Source: SXOA01 sp046593355
GTDB taxonomy: Bacteria; Planctomycetota; Planctomycetia; Pirellulales; Pirellulaceae
DNA: 64,000 nt
Assembly (NCBI GenBank): GCA_046593355.1
Contig: JBKJNY010000242.1
Span: forward strand, 107,055 to 171,054
Direction of reading: 5' to 3'
Under the pieces are notes generated by a model. The model did not search any database. It was not told where the DNA came from and saw only the letters and a list, made by a program, of their open reading frames with translations. Of the stretch, positions 42,979-51,054 are shown in pieces (position 1 is the stretch's first letter; every line of letters starts with the position of its first letter). The translations under genes and the position numbers were made by a program.

Positions 42979-45141
42979 TTACTTCAACTCCAGCCCCATC
43001 AAATAATCATCCAGCCCCTTCCGCAGCTTCTGCTCTTCCTCCAAACCTGACGTGACCTGGGCGCGGAGGGCTTCCACGGCGTCCTCTTGCGCCGTGAACT
43101 TGGTCACGTAACGGCGGAACAGGTCGGAGTCTTTCGGCAGTTGGGCCATGTTGTCGCGGATGCGTTTTTGCTCCTGATCGATGACGCCGATCTGCCGCTC
43201 CAGCTCCTGCCGCTTGGCGATGACGGCGGCGATGGCCTGCTTACGCTTGATGACCTCGCCCAAGGCTTTCTTCACGCCTTCGCTGACAGCCGGGGAGTTG
43301 ATGTACTGGATGATGGAGTTGTCATCGATATTCGTCACCGCGAACTGCTGCGTGATGAGCTGCTCTTCCTTCACCTCCAGCGTCGCCGGCTGGCCGGGCT
43401 CGGCGGTGACGAGGAAGCGGTACATGTTGCGGGTTTTCTCCGCGGGTTCTTTGGGCGCGAGGAGCGTCCACTGCGGCTCCAGCGGATGCTCAATCAGGAC
43501 TTTCTTCGTTTTCTTGCCAGAGTTCTTCACGGTGAAGGTCTTATTGCGGGCGTATTTGTAGCTCGTTTGCAGTGTCCCCTTGATGAGCTGCAAGCTGGTC
43601 AGCCTCTGTGGCTCATTCTTGGAGGCGGGGGCGACTTCGGTATCCAAGTCCATCGCGTAGCTGATCAGCCGCTCGGTGCCGGGGGGCAAAGCCTGAATCT
43701 GGGCATCGCCGGCATAAGCGCCGTCATCGAAGACGGTGATCGGTCCCTGCATCAGGTGCAGGTCGGTGGTGTTCTTCAGCCGCAGGCCGTTGAGCGGATG
43801 CTTGGCGTGGGTCGCTTCGTTGTAGATGGATACTTTGTCGCCGCTGACCGATTCATTCACGATGGGAAGCATGGCGGACTTGCTCCGCTCCAACTTGACC
43901 GGGGAAGCGATTTGATAGCGGAACATTTCGCCGACGTCCCCGGCCTGGGCGAGCGACTGGCCCCCTTGTTGCAAGTTCATGCGATTGGAATCCTCCTTGG
44001 CGTCCTTGAGGAATCCGCCTCTGCCGCTCCCGGCCAGCCCAGCTGCCGAAGCTGGAGCCGGCGGAACCATGGCCCGGCGGAGCTCGGGCCGACGGAGCTC
44101 GTCCGCCTCGGCGTATTCCGCCTTCCCTTTTTCCAGCCGTTCGCCGGCAGCCTTGAATTCACCGTCTCTGGCGGCCAGATCCTGGTCGTAAGTCCGCGGG
44201 CGGAGTGAAGCATAAAGCTCCGGCTTTACTTCGGGCCGGGCGAGATAGAGCGGCTCATAGAGGTCCATCACAAAGGAAATCGGCCGGCCGCTGACGAGTG
44301 TGAGGCTGACGTCGTTCCAGTCGGACTCGGTCGTGTTTTCCACAATCGCCCAGCCTTGCAGGAACGGCGGCTTCTCGTCGTCGAGCACCAGCCGATAGCT
44401 GGTCTTCCAGATGGGTGCTTCCTGGATATAACCGACCTTCACATCCCGCTTGCCCGCGCCGAGAAAGCTGAGGGAGACCGCCTTCTTGTCTTGCGATTTG
44501 CCGGTGGCCAGCACCGTGAGGGCTTTGCGGAGCTCTTCATCGAGCTTGGGATTGGAGAGCTTGATGCGGCCGACGTTGTCGAGCGAGACGCTTCGCAGCC
44601 CTTCGTCCGTCAGTAGGTTCAGGTACGAAACTTCCAGCACCTGGTCCTTGCCTTGCGGCACGCGGCGGGTTTCCACGCCCAGAATCGTGCCGACGATCTT
44701 GGTCGGCGCGTCGATTTCAATCTGCTCGCCGCGAATTTGCTTGAGCAGGTCGGCCAGCGTGGGGTTCGCCGTCAGGTCGATGGAGAACGTCGCCAGTGTG
44801 CGGGTAATCGGGTCCTTGCTGCCGTAAGTGACGGTGGAAACCTTGCCGCCGCTTTGGTCCTGCAAGACCATGCTCTTGAGCAGGTCGTTGATGTCCTTGA
44901 CATTGAATTTCAGATCGACCTGGGCATTTCCCTCCACCTGGCCGGCGTGTTCAAAGAACGCGACTCCGGAACTGAACATCACCACGCGCTTCACGGGGAT
45001 GTCGGTGGACTTCTCCTTGTCTTGGGCGAATGCCGACAATGGGCCGACGAGCGTGGCTGCTGCCGGCGACAAGCTCAGGAGGCCCAGAAATGAGAGGTGA
45101 GCAACCTGGCGAAGCAGCCGGGCAAGGGCGCGAGAGGACAT
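42979..45141 (-). CDS. DUF4139-family secreted protein
   Basis: I start at the ATG at 45141, as a signal peptide follows (LARLLRQVAHLSFLGLLSLSPAAATLVGPLSAFAQ); the open frame further upstream is non-coding. The body includes VKRVVMFSSGVAFFEHAG near the N-terminus and the DUF4139 region (about 270-640) with APIWKTSYRLVLDDEKPPFLQGWAIVENTTESDWNDVSL split by a Glu-rich insert. A C-terminal coiled coil (about 650-715, KRQELERQIGVIDQEQKRIRDNM) ends the protein. DUF4139 proteins are periplasmic or surface proteins of unknown function, sometimes described as mucoidy inhibitor-like. Confidence 0.88.
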   Translation of the reverse strand: MSSRALARLLRQVAHLSFLGLLSLSPAAATLVGPLSAFAQDKEKSTDIPVKRVVMFSSGVAFFEHAGQVEGNAQVDLKFNVKDINDLLKSMVLQDQSGGKVSTVTYGSKDPITRTLATFSIDLTANPTLADLLKQIRGEQIEIDAPTKIVGTILGVETRRVPQGKDQVLEVSYLNLLTDEGLRSVSLDNVGRIKLSNPKLDEELRKALTVLATGKSQDKKAVSLSFLGAGKRDVKVGYIQEAPIWKTSYRLVLDDEKPPFLQGWAIVENTTESDWNDVSLTLVSGRPISFVMDLYEPLYLARPEVKPELYASLRPRTYDQDLAARDGEFKAAGERLEKGKAEYAEADELRRPELRRAMVPPAPASAAGLAGSGRGGFLKDAKEDSNRMNLQQGGQSLAQAGDVGEMFRYQIASPVKLERSKSAMLPIVNESVSGDKVSIYNEATHAKHPLNGLRLKNTTDLHLMQGPITVFDDGAYAGDAQIQALPPGTERLISYAMDLDTEVAPASKNEPQRLTSLQLIKGTLQTSYKYARNKTFTVKNSGKKTKKVLIEHPLEPQWTLLAPKEPAEKTRNMYRFLVTAEPGQPATLEVKEEQLITQQFAVTNIDDNSIIQYINSPAVSEGVKKALGEVIKRKQAIAAVIAKRQELERQIGVIDQEQKRIRDNMAQLPKDSDLFRRYVTKFTAQEDAVEALRAQVTSGLEEEQKLRKGLDDYLMGLELK

Positions 45142-45554
45142 ATCAACTCCAATCCAAAAAAGCGGCGCGGGCGAGATCCTGGAAGCAGCGACTGTGGGAT
45201 CGACATGGTGCCGTCTTGTAAGTGTAGTCCTTGGGACAGCACGCAGGAGATAAGCTACCCGCTTGCCAACCACGACCTTCCCAAATTCCCAGGTTTTCGC
45301 TGCATGTTGTGAAACTCTCCCAGTTTCACAACGCGCCCACGGGGAGAATTCGGGGGGATGCGTTGTGAAACCCCCCTCCCTTTCACAACACCCAGTGCTG
45401 GGATGGCAATCAGGTGCAAATCTTCTCTTCGCAGTTCCGCCGCTCCGCGACAAGGGAGCTGCCTTACCTATTGAAACAATTGTATACATCTGGTTGGCGT
45501 CGTCAAGTACGCGGCAGCCAGAATCTCAGAAATCCTTTCACTCGATGGTAAAAC
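45142..45554. other. Upstream region of the DUF4139 gene, with twin hairpins
   Basis: This 410-base gap contains no supported gene. It holds two related palindromes, described separately, and presumably the promoter of the DUF4139 gene. Confidence 0.5.
45305..45391. repeat. Twin palindromes with the same stem (GTTGTGAAAC)
   Basis: GTTGTGAAAC-tctccca-GTTTCACAAC (45305-45331) has a perfect 10-bp stem. The second copy (45363-45391 region) has GTTGTGAAA, ten bases of loop, and TTTCACAAC. They lie 31 bases apart, upstream of the DUF4139 gene. They could be operators of a dimeric repressor or a mobile palindrome pair. Confidence 0.75.
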
Positions 45555-45586
45555 GAAAACAGCCCGGAAGCGTTGGCTTCCGGGCT
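45555..45586 (-). terminator. Rho-independent terminator of rpoD
   Basis: An 11-bp perfect stem (AGCCCGGAAGC/GCTTCCGGGCT) with a GTTG/CAAC loop is followed on the minus strand by GTTTTCGTTTT. It lies about 80 bases after the rpoD stop. The plus-strand side has GCTTTCTC, so it may act weakly in that direction too. Confidence 0.8.
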
Positions 45587-45610
45587 GCTTTCTCAAAACC
45601 GTGTTTTAGT

Positions 45611-45661
45611 AGCCTGCACACTCCGTGTGCAGGCGTCCGCTCACGGAGTGAGCGGACTACT
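45611..45661. repeat. Pair of dispersed palindromes (CTGCACACTCCGTGTGCAGG and CGCTCACGGAGTGAGCG)
   Basis: GCCTGCACACTCCGTGTGCAGGC-type and GTCCGCTCACGGAGTGAGCGGAC-type perfect palindromes stand side by side directly after the rpoD stop. The same two palindromes recur, in swapped order, at 55977-56046. Confidence 0.85.
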
Positions 45662-45665
45662 ATCG

Positions 45666-47237
45666 TTAGTCCAAGAACCCTACCAACTCCTGGCTGCGGC
45701 TAGGCTGCTGCAGCTTGCGGACGGCTTTGGCCTCAATCTGCCGGATCCGCTCGCGCGTGACCTTGAAGATGTGGCCGACTTCTTCCAGCGTGTAGCTGTA
45801 GCCGTCTCCCAGGCCGTAGCGGAGCTTGATGATTTCCCGCTCGCGGTAGGACAGGGTCTTGAGGACCTTGTTAATCCGCGTGCGGAGCATCTCTTGCCCT
45901 GCGCCGGTGGCGGGACTTTCCGCCGTGCCGTCGGGGAGCAGGTCGCCGAAGTGGCTGTCCTCGCTATTGCCGACGGGCCGGTCCAGGCTGATCGGGTAGC
46001 GGCTCATGGCGAGGACGCGGCGGGCTTCGTCGACGGTGGTCTTGGCCCGGCGTGCGGTCTCTTCCAGCGTCGGCTCGCGGCCGAGCTCTTGCAACAGTTG
46101 CCGCGAGACGTTTCGCACGCGGGACATGGTTTCCACCATGTGGACCGGAATGCGGATGGTGCGGCTCTGGTCAGCAACGGCGCGGGTGATGGCCTGGCGA
46201 ATCCACCACGTCGCGTAGGTGCAGAACTTGAAGCCGCGGCGGTATTCGAACTTGTCCACCGCCCGCATCAGGCCGGCATTCCCTTCCTGAATCAGGTCCA
46301 GGAACGACAGTCCGCGGTTGCGGTACTTTTTGGCGATCGAGACCACCAGCCGCAGATTTCCTTCGGAGAGTTCCCGTTTGGCCCGTTGGTATTCGGAGTA
46401 GACGGCTTTGAGGGTCGCTACTCGTTTGCGCAGGCTGCTGGGGGTTTCCTGGGTGGCGATCAGGATGTTGCGGAACTCGCTGACCCAGGGCTTGCGCTCG
46501 GTGGCGGCTCCCTTGTCCTTGGCGTGCGCCTCAATCTTGGCCCGCAATTCCGTGAGCCGGCCGGAGAAATCTTCGAGCTGGCGAATCATCTGCTCGATTC
46601 GCTGGGTCCGCAGGCCGAGTTCCTCCACCAGGCGAACCGCCCGGCGGCGGCGGCGGGAGAGCCGTTTCCAAGCGGATTCGCGTTTCTTTTTGGGGTTCGA
46701 TTTGCCGAGGGCGGTGAGGTAATCCTTGCGGTTGCGTTTGAGCAGGATGTCCAGCGTCCGCAAGTTGTGCGGCAGCCGGCCGAGGATTTGGTCCTTCTCC
46801 AGCTTGTCGGTGACCGAGACTTGCACCGTGCGGTCGAAGGGGAGCTCCCCTTCATGCACGCGCCGCAGAATCTTGAACGCCTGCTGGATCACATAATCGC
46901 ATTCCAGCAGCTTGGTGCGGAAGCGGCGGCGCGTGACTTCAATCTTCTTGGCCAGGAAGATTTCCTGGGCCCGCGTGAGCAGCGGGATTTCGCCCATCTG
47001 CGTGAGATACATGCGGACCGGGTCATCCGACCACGATTCCGCTTCATCGCCCAGCGAGCTGAGCAGATCTTCTTCCACCTTGACGGGGGCGTCGGCATCG
47101 GCGGCGTCAGCCGTCTCGACGTCTTCGCCCTCTTCGAGGTCGAGCTCGGCGACGGCTTGGGCGGCAAAGCCCTCTTCTTCGTCTGGCGCGCGGGCTACGG
47201 CGTCTTCATCAAATTCTTCGAGGAGCGGGTCGTACAA
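45666..47237 (-). CDS. rpoD: Primary RNA polymerase sigma factor (sigma-70)
   Basis: I choose a TTG start at 47237: AGGAG lies eight bases upstream and the acidic N-terminus YDPLLEEFDEDAV follows. Region 1.2 is SWSDDPVRMYLTQMGEIPLLTRAQE (split here). A Lys/Arg-rich non-conserved insert of about 180 residues lies between 1.2 and 2. Region 2 has EGNLRLVVSIAKKYRNRG, then LDLIQEGNAGLMRAVDKFEYRRG and FCTYATWWIRQAI. Region 3 contains VETMSRVRNVSRQLLQELGREPT, and region 4 has LSYREREIIKLRYGLGDG and VTRERIRQIEAKAVRKLQ. It is the housekeeping sigma factor. It ends in its own terminator. Confidence 0.94.
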   Translation of the reverse strand: MYDPLLEEFDEDAVARAPDEEEGFAAQAVAELDLEEGEDVETADAADADAPVKVEEDLLSSLGDEAESWSDDPVRMYLTQMGEIPLLTRAQEIFLAKKIEVTRRRFRTKLLECDYVIQQAFKILRRVHEGELPFDRTVQVSVTDKLEKDQILGRLPHNLRTLDILLKRNRKDYLTALGKSNPKKKRESAWKRLSRRRRRAVRLVEELGLRTQRIEQMIRQLEDFSGRLTELRAKIEAHAKDKGAATERKPWVSEFRNILIATQETPSSLRKRVATLKAVYSEYQRAKRELSEGNLRLVVSIAKKYRNRGLSFLDLIQEGNAGLMRAVDKFEYRRGFKFCTYATWWIRQAITRAVADQSRTIRIPVHMVETMSRVRNVSRQLLQELGREPTLEETARRAKTTVDEARRVLAMSRYPISLDRPVGNSEDSHFGDLLPDGTAESPATGAGQEMLRTRINKVLKTLSYREREIIKLRYGLGDGYSYTLEEVGHIFKVTRERIRQIEAKAVRKLQQPSRSQELVGFLD

Positions 47238-48091
47238 GGGGAGTACTCCTACACCAGTGGGGCGGAAAGGGGCAGTGAAGCAACGATAAGGGCCGGAACG
47301 GGCCTGCATACGCCCCACTGCGGCTGCCGGGGGCAGCACGGGAGTTGGTTCGGGCGGCGGGCGAGGTCGGGCATGGATACTGGGAACGTGATGCGCCGGA
47401 GCGCACTACTTTTCAGGCACGAGTTTTCAGGCAAAAGAATTGTAACACCTTTATGTGATTTGTCCGGCGCAACTGAGTAATTGGTAAGAAATTACGTGTG
47501 CAGCTACTTTGCCAAGGCACGTTAACGCTTACCTCACACCATCAGTCTTCCAGACTGTCACACTCACGCACTTTCGGGCAAACTGGCGAAACAGCATCGC
47601 GCGAAAGCAGGAGGGTGAAGGAAGATTTGCCGGCACTTCCCTGAATGGGCCGGCACGACGCTTGGAAATAACACCCCGCTCCGCGGGGAACTCGCTCACG
47701 CTTTTTGGACTGGCCATCAAGCGTCCTCGCATTCTCGTTTCCAATCGTCAACCGCTTCAGCCTCAGCGACAGGTCCAGTGGTAGGGGGGGAAGGGACATG
47801 CGTCGCAGCTTGGTGGCGGTTATCCCAATTGTAGCTAGGCTGCGGGCAGGGTCTAGGGTCTAAAATTGGGAAATAGGCCCGAAATTCCCGCAGGCACCAG
47901 ACTTAAAGGATGCGACAACGAGGGTGGCACGCCCACGGCTTTGCGTGGGCGTGGGCGACAGTCCGATGCTTGCAGCTTGCCCTCCAGACGACTAGCATGA
48001 AGCACCAAACCGCGCCACTGCTGGACGCAAGCAAGGATGGAACCTGGCATGTTCTCCCGCCTCAAATCTTCTCCATTCCTTTACGTAACTT
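47238..48091. other. Long rpoD upstream region
   Basis: This 850-base gap must hold the rpoD promoter(s) and, to the right, the dehydrogenase promoter. I see a small CCCCGC-TCC-GCGGGG palindrome at about 47674 and the dispersed palindrome at 47921-47956. Small open frames on both strands lack coding features. Confidence 0.5.
47921..47956. repeat. Dispersed palindrome (copy 2 of the GGGTGGCACGCCCACGG family)
   Basis: Reads GGGTGGCACGCCCACGGCT then TTGCGTGGGCGTGGG on the plus strand, with one base different from the copy at 41631-41668. Confidence 0.8.
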
Positions 48092-48886
48092 ATGACTGGC
48101 ATTGATCTTCGCGGCTGTGTCGCTCTCGTCACCGGCGCCAGCCTGGGGATTGGCCGGGCAACCGCAATTGCCCTCGGAAAGGCGGGGGCCAAGGTCGGTG
48201 TCAACTACCGCTCCAGCGAGCAAAAGGCTCAGGAAGTTGTCGACGAAATTCGTCAGGCCGGTTCCGATGCTATCCTCCTGCAGGCCGATGTCGCCGATCA
48301 ATCCGCGGTGGAAAAAATGGTGGCCGAGACGGCTGCGAAATTTGGGAAATTGGACATCGCGGTCAGCAACGCCGCCTATAGTGACCGCGACCGCTTCTTT
48401 GAAGCCGATATGGTGGGCTTCCGCCGCACGGTGGACGTCACCATGTGGGGTGCCTTCTATCTGATGCGAGCCGCGACCCAGCAGATGATTAAGCAAGGGA
48501 GCGGTGGCGGCATCTGTCTGGTCAGTTCCCCCCATGCCTTCATTCCGGCACCGAGGGCCATGGCCTACAATATGTCCAAAGCCGCCCTCGAACACATGGC
48601 CAGAACCGCTGCCATTGAAGTGGCCGAGTACAAAATCCGCATCAACGTCATCCAGCCCGGCTGGACCGACACCCCCGGCGAGCGGAAATTCGCCAGCGAA
48701 GAGACCCTGCAAACCGCCGGAGCCAAAATTCCGCTGGGCCGGCTGGGAACGTCGGAGGAGGTCGCCCGCAGCATCCTATTCCTCGTCGATCCAGCCAATG
48801 ACTACATGACTGGAGCGTGCCTTTTGGTGGACGGCGGCATCAGCCTCCCCTGGTGGGCCAACAGGGGCTCGGCGGCCCCGGCGTAG
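48092..48886 (+). CDS. Short-chain dehydrogenase/reductase (SDR)
   Basis: Classical SDR of 264 residues. The NAD(P) loop is TGASLGIG (14-21). The structural motif is SNAA (92-95) where NNAG is usual. The catalytic triad is S145 or S146 in LVSSP, Y159 and K163 in YNMSK. The end (YMTGACLLVDGGIS) is typical of the FabG/glucose-1-dehydrogenase group. The substrate is not determined; sugar or 3-oxoacyl reduction are the common options. It is a single gene. Its TAG stop leads into a GTAACCGGCTTCAACCGGTT-type palindrome. Confidence 0.92.
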   Translation: MTGIDLRGCVALVTGASLGIGRATAIALGKAGAKVGVNYRSSEQKAQEVVDEIRQAGSDAILLQADVADQSAVEKMVAETAAKFGKLDIAVSNAAYSDRDRFFEADMVGFRRTVDVTMWGAFYLMRAATQQMIKQGSGGGICLVSSPHAFIPAPRAMAYNMSKAALEHMARTAAIEVAEYKIRINVIQPGWTDTPGERKFASEETLQTAGAKIPLGRLGTSEEVARSILFLVDPANDYMTGACLLVDGGISLPWWANRGSAAPA

Positions 48887-48889
48887 CTT

Positions 48890-48940
48890 GTCGTAACCGG
48901 CTTCAACCGGTTCAAACCCGCTAAAGCAGGTGACGACGAA
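48890..48940. repeat. Short palindromic words after the SDR gene
   Basis: GTAACCGGCTTCAACCGGTT and AACCCGCTAAAGCAGG lie in series directly after the stop. A related GTAACCCGCTTCAGCGG lies after cpaE at about 21380. Confidence 0.6.
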
Positions 48941-49017
48941 CAGACCGTGGTCGCCCCCGATCCCTCGACCCCGTAAAGCCCGAACCCAATGCCTCCCACC
49001 AGCGTAAAGTTCCCGAT

Positions 49018-49560
49018 ATGAAAGCCGAATACCTACTGCCCTGTTCCTGCGGCAAAAAAGTCCCGGTCGATGCCGGCCAGGCTGGTGCCAAGGTCGCCTG
49101 CTCTTGCGGCCAGCAGCTCACCGTTCCCACTTTCCGGGCACTACGGGATCTCGAGCGGGTGACGCCGGCCGCCGCAGTTGCGGAAAGCTCCCCGTGGAGC
49201 ACCACCCGCGGGATCCTGTTTTCCTTCGGAACGCTGGTTTCGGTGATCGCGGCGGGGCTCGTGTTTTATCACCTGTACATGTACTCCCAGCTTTGGGACG
49301 GCGGAGAAGCCTGGAAGCAGGAGCATCTGAACGAGATGCGCGCGGGTGTGGACTACTTGACCCCTGTCGAGGCGATCGCCGAATTTCAGGAGATGGCAAA
49401 AACGGGGCTGACCATCGACGGCATCCCCCCCTGGTCGCACATCTCTGCCGTCCGCGATTCCAGCCGCCGCTGGCTGATGGCGTCGCTCGTCGCCCTCGCT
49501 ATCGGACTCGTTTCTCTAAGTGCTTCGCTCCTGGGTGCTCGTCGGTCGAAGGCGAAATGA
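49018..49560 (+). CDS. Membrane protein with N-terminal zinc ribbon, function unknown
   Basis: The N-terminus has two C-x-C pairs (C9, C11 and C28, C30) in a zinc-ribbon-like layout: PCSCGKKVPVDAGQAGAK then ACSCGQQLTVP. Two membrane helices follow at about 66-88 (GILFSFGTLVSVIAAGLVFYH) and 153-172 (LMASLVALAIGLVSLSASLLG), with an 60-residue loop between them. No family function is known to me. It is tail to tail with the DUF420 gene, with 7 bases between the stops. Confidence 0.75.
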   Translation: MKAEYLLPCSCGKKVPVDAGQAGAKVACSCGQQLTVPTFRALRDLERVTPAAAVAESSPWSTTRGILFSFGTLVSVIAAGLVFYHLYMYSQLWDGGEAWKQEHLNEMRAGVDYLTPVEAIAEFQEMAKTGLTIDGIPPWSHISAVRDSSRRWLMASLVALAIGLVSLSASLLGARRSKAK

Positions 49561-49567
49561 TTATCTG

Positions 49568-50125
49568 TCAGGACGCGGCTAGGTGCGCTCGTGTCGCCAC
49601 AAACGCCAGGTAGTAGAAGATCCCGCCGGTGACTGCGGTCATCAGCATCCCGCCGGCGGCTAGCCAGGCAAATCGCGCATGGGACCGGCTGTGCTCGCCC
49701 GGCTGCGGCGGGGAGGGGAACTTTCGCAGCGCCTGCACGATGACGTAAATCCAGAGCAGCGGCGTGGGAACCGCAAAGCAGAGGTGGATGATGAGCGCCA
49801 GGCCGGCGACGCTCGTCCACTTATTCTGCTGGTCGAAATACGGCGAGTCCTTCGCCAGGTCTTCCCACTGGGTGAAGAATCGCATGTCAATTTCAAAGGC
49901 CAGCACGGCAATCAGCAGGACCACACCCAGAATCAGATTGATGAGTTTGTGCAGGCCGTACTGCTTCTGCTTCACCAGATAGATGCTCAGCGCCAGCAGC
50001 GGCAGCACGGCGAACATCGCCAGGAAAACCACGTCCAGCATCAGCGAGCCGCGCGTGCCGAGAAAGCCGGTGGACTGGGCGAAGAGGAGTTGAGTGAGGC
50101 AGAATTGGGACTCAGGCAAAACCAT
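49568..50125 (-). CDS. DUF420 membrane protein
   Basis: The 185-residue protein has five predicted membrane helices, including VVFLAMFAVLPLLALSIYLV, LINLILGVVLLIAVLAFEID and GLALIIHLCFAVPTPLLWIYVIV. The pattern YGLHKLINL and LIIHLCFA, with His residues inside helices, fits DUF420, a family often found near cytochrome oxidase assembly genes. No oxidase genes are nearby here. Its function is not established. Confidence 0.82.
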   Translation of the reverse strand: MVLPESQFCLTQLLFAQSTGFLGTRGSLMLDVVFLAMFAVLPLLALSIYLVKQKQYGLHKLINLILGVVLLIAVLAFEIDMRFFTQWEDLAKDSPYFDQQNKWTSVAGLALIIHLCFAVPTPLLWIYVIVQALRKFPSPPQPGEHSRSHARFAWLAAGGMLMTAVTGGIFYYLAFVATRAHLAAS

Positions 50126-50171
50126 GACTTGATTCTACCGGCAGGCTGCATTCTCCCAAGGGCTGTTATCG

Positions 50172-50546
50172 TTATGGGAACCACTTTACCTGATCCACGA
50201 ATTCTGCAGGATTGCCGGCATGACTGGCAGTGGCGAGTAACTCAGCAATTTCGCCGGCGGTCAATGCGCCGTGAAGCAGAATAATTCCAGTCACATGCCC
50301 TCCTGCCTGGAGTCGCTTGGCCAATTCGTCCACGATGGTTTTCTTGTCGAGTGAAACCAAGATCCGATTCTGCGAAGCGCAAATCTCGAGAAGGTCTTCA
50401 TCCAACGTGCCGGTGGGCGGAGCAGGCGGCTGGCCGACACGGATCGCATCCAAGGGATACGACTGGCCGAGCTTCAACTGCCAATCGACAATCGCTTGCC
50501 AGATCGCACGATTGCGAAGATTCTCGTCAATGAGAAACTTGAGCAT
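50172..50546 (-). CDS. DUF5615 PIN-like toxin
   Basis: Starts MLKFLIDENL, the first acidic motif of the DUF5615/PIN-like fold, and continues with TLDEDLLEICASQNRILVSLDKKTI, the second acidic cluster. The length of 124 residues fits. It overlaps the upstream antitoxin gene by 20 bases, which indicates translational coupling. DUF5615 proteins are thought to be nuclease toxins paired with DUF433 antitoxins. The target RNA is unknown. Confidence 0.85.
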   Translation of the reverse strand: MLKFLIDENLRNRAIWQAIVDWQLKLGQSYPLDAIRVGQPPAPPTGTLDEDLLEICASQNRILVSLDKKTIVDELAKRLQAGGHVTGIILLHGALTAGEIAELLATASHAGNPAEFVDQVKWFP

Positions 50547-51003
50547 CTAAGCGGGGAAATGGTTTGCCATACTTTTGCTCGAATCGTTCCCGCAAAACCT
50601 GCAAACTCAATTTCGAAGGAGATGCCTTGCGAAGCTCGTCCAGAATCTTCTCCTCCTGCTCCCAATACAACTTCACAGCGTCACGATTCTGATCGACATA
50701 GCGGGCGATTGCTGTCCAATGATCTGCGCAGACGGTTGGAAACTCTTCAGCGATAGCTGCCCAAGACTCCCCTTGAAAATGATGGCGAAGAATGAGCATC
50801 AGATCGATCCGCGTTCCCTTGGCGACAATCCCCTCGTGGGCAACCGGTTCGAGTTCTGGCGGCAAATTCGGCCAGGTGGGAATATCCGCAGCTTGAGGCT
50901 GTCCATGCACTGTAAGAGTCACCTGCTGACCATCCGGCACAGACACGGCGGTGCAGGGGCGGAACACCCCATTTTCGAAGATAGCTTGGATGATTTGCGT
51001 CAC
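50527..51003 (-). CDS. DUF433 antitoxin with N-terminal DUF104-like strand domain
   Basis: Residues 1-33 (IIQAIFENGVFRPCTAVSVPDGQQVTLTV) resemble the DUF104/AF2212-like antitoxin fold. Residues about 45-110 form the DUF433 winged helix: VAHEGIVAKGTRIDLMLILRHHFQGESWAAIAEEFPTV. A helical, charged tail follows. DUF433 binds DNA and neutralises the partner DUF5615 toxin. The union of two antitoxin-type modules in one chain is less common. It is the first gene of a two-gene unit. Confidence 0.85.
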   Translation of the reverse strand: MTQIIQAIFENGVFRPCTAVSVPDGQQVTLTVHGQPQAADIPTWPNLPPELEPVAHEGIVAKGTRIDLMLILRHHFQGESWAAIAEEFPTVCADHWTAIARYVDQNRDAVKLYWEQEEKILDELRKASPSKLSLQVLRERFEQKYGKPFPRLDAQVSH

Positions 51004-51054
51004 GGAACCTCTCCTTCAATTCTACCGGCGGAAGCGACGTGCGTCGAATCAATT

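Noticed and set aside
45142..45489. N-terminal extension of the DUF4139 protein to 45489
   Set aside because: The extension covers the twin palindromes and puts the signal peptide at residue 117.
45573..47480. Long open frame on the plus strand over rpoD (635 codons)
   Set aside because: Antisense shadow produced by high GC; the rpoD frame has all sigma-70 regions.
47529..47799. Small open frames in the rpoD upstream region
   Set aside because: No ribosome site, no recognisable motif, and overlapping frames on the same strand.
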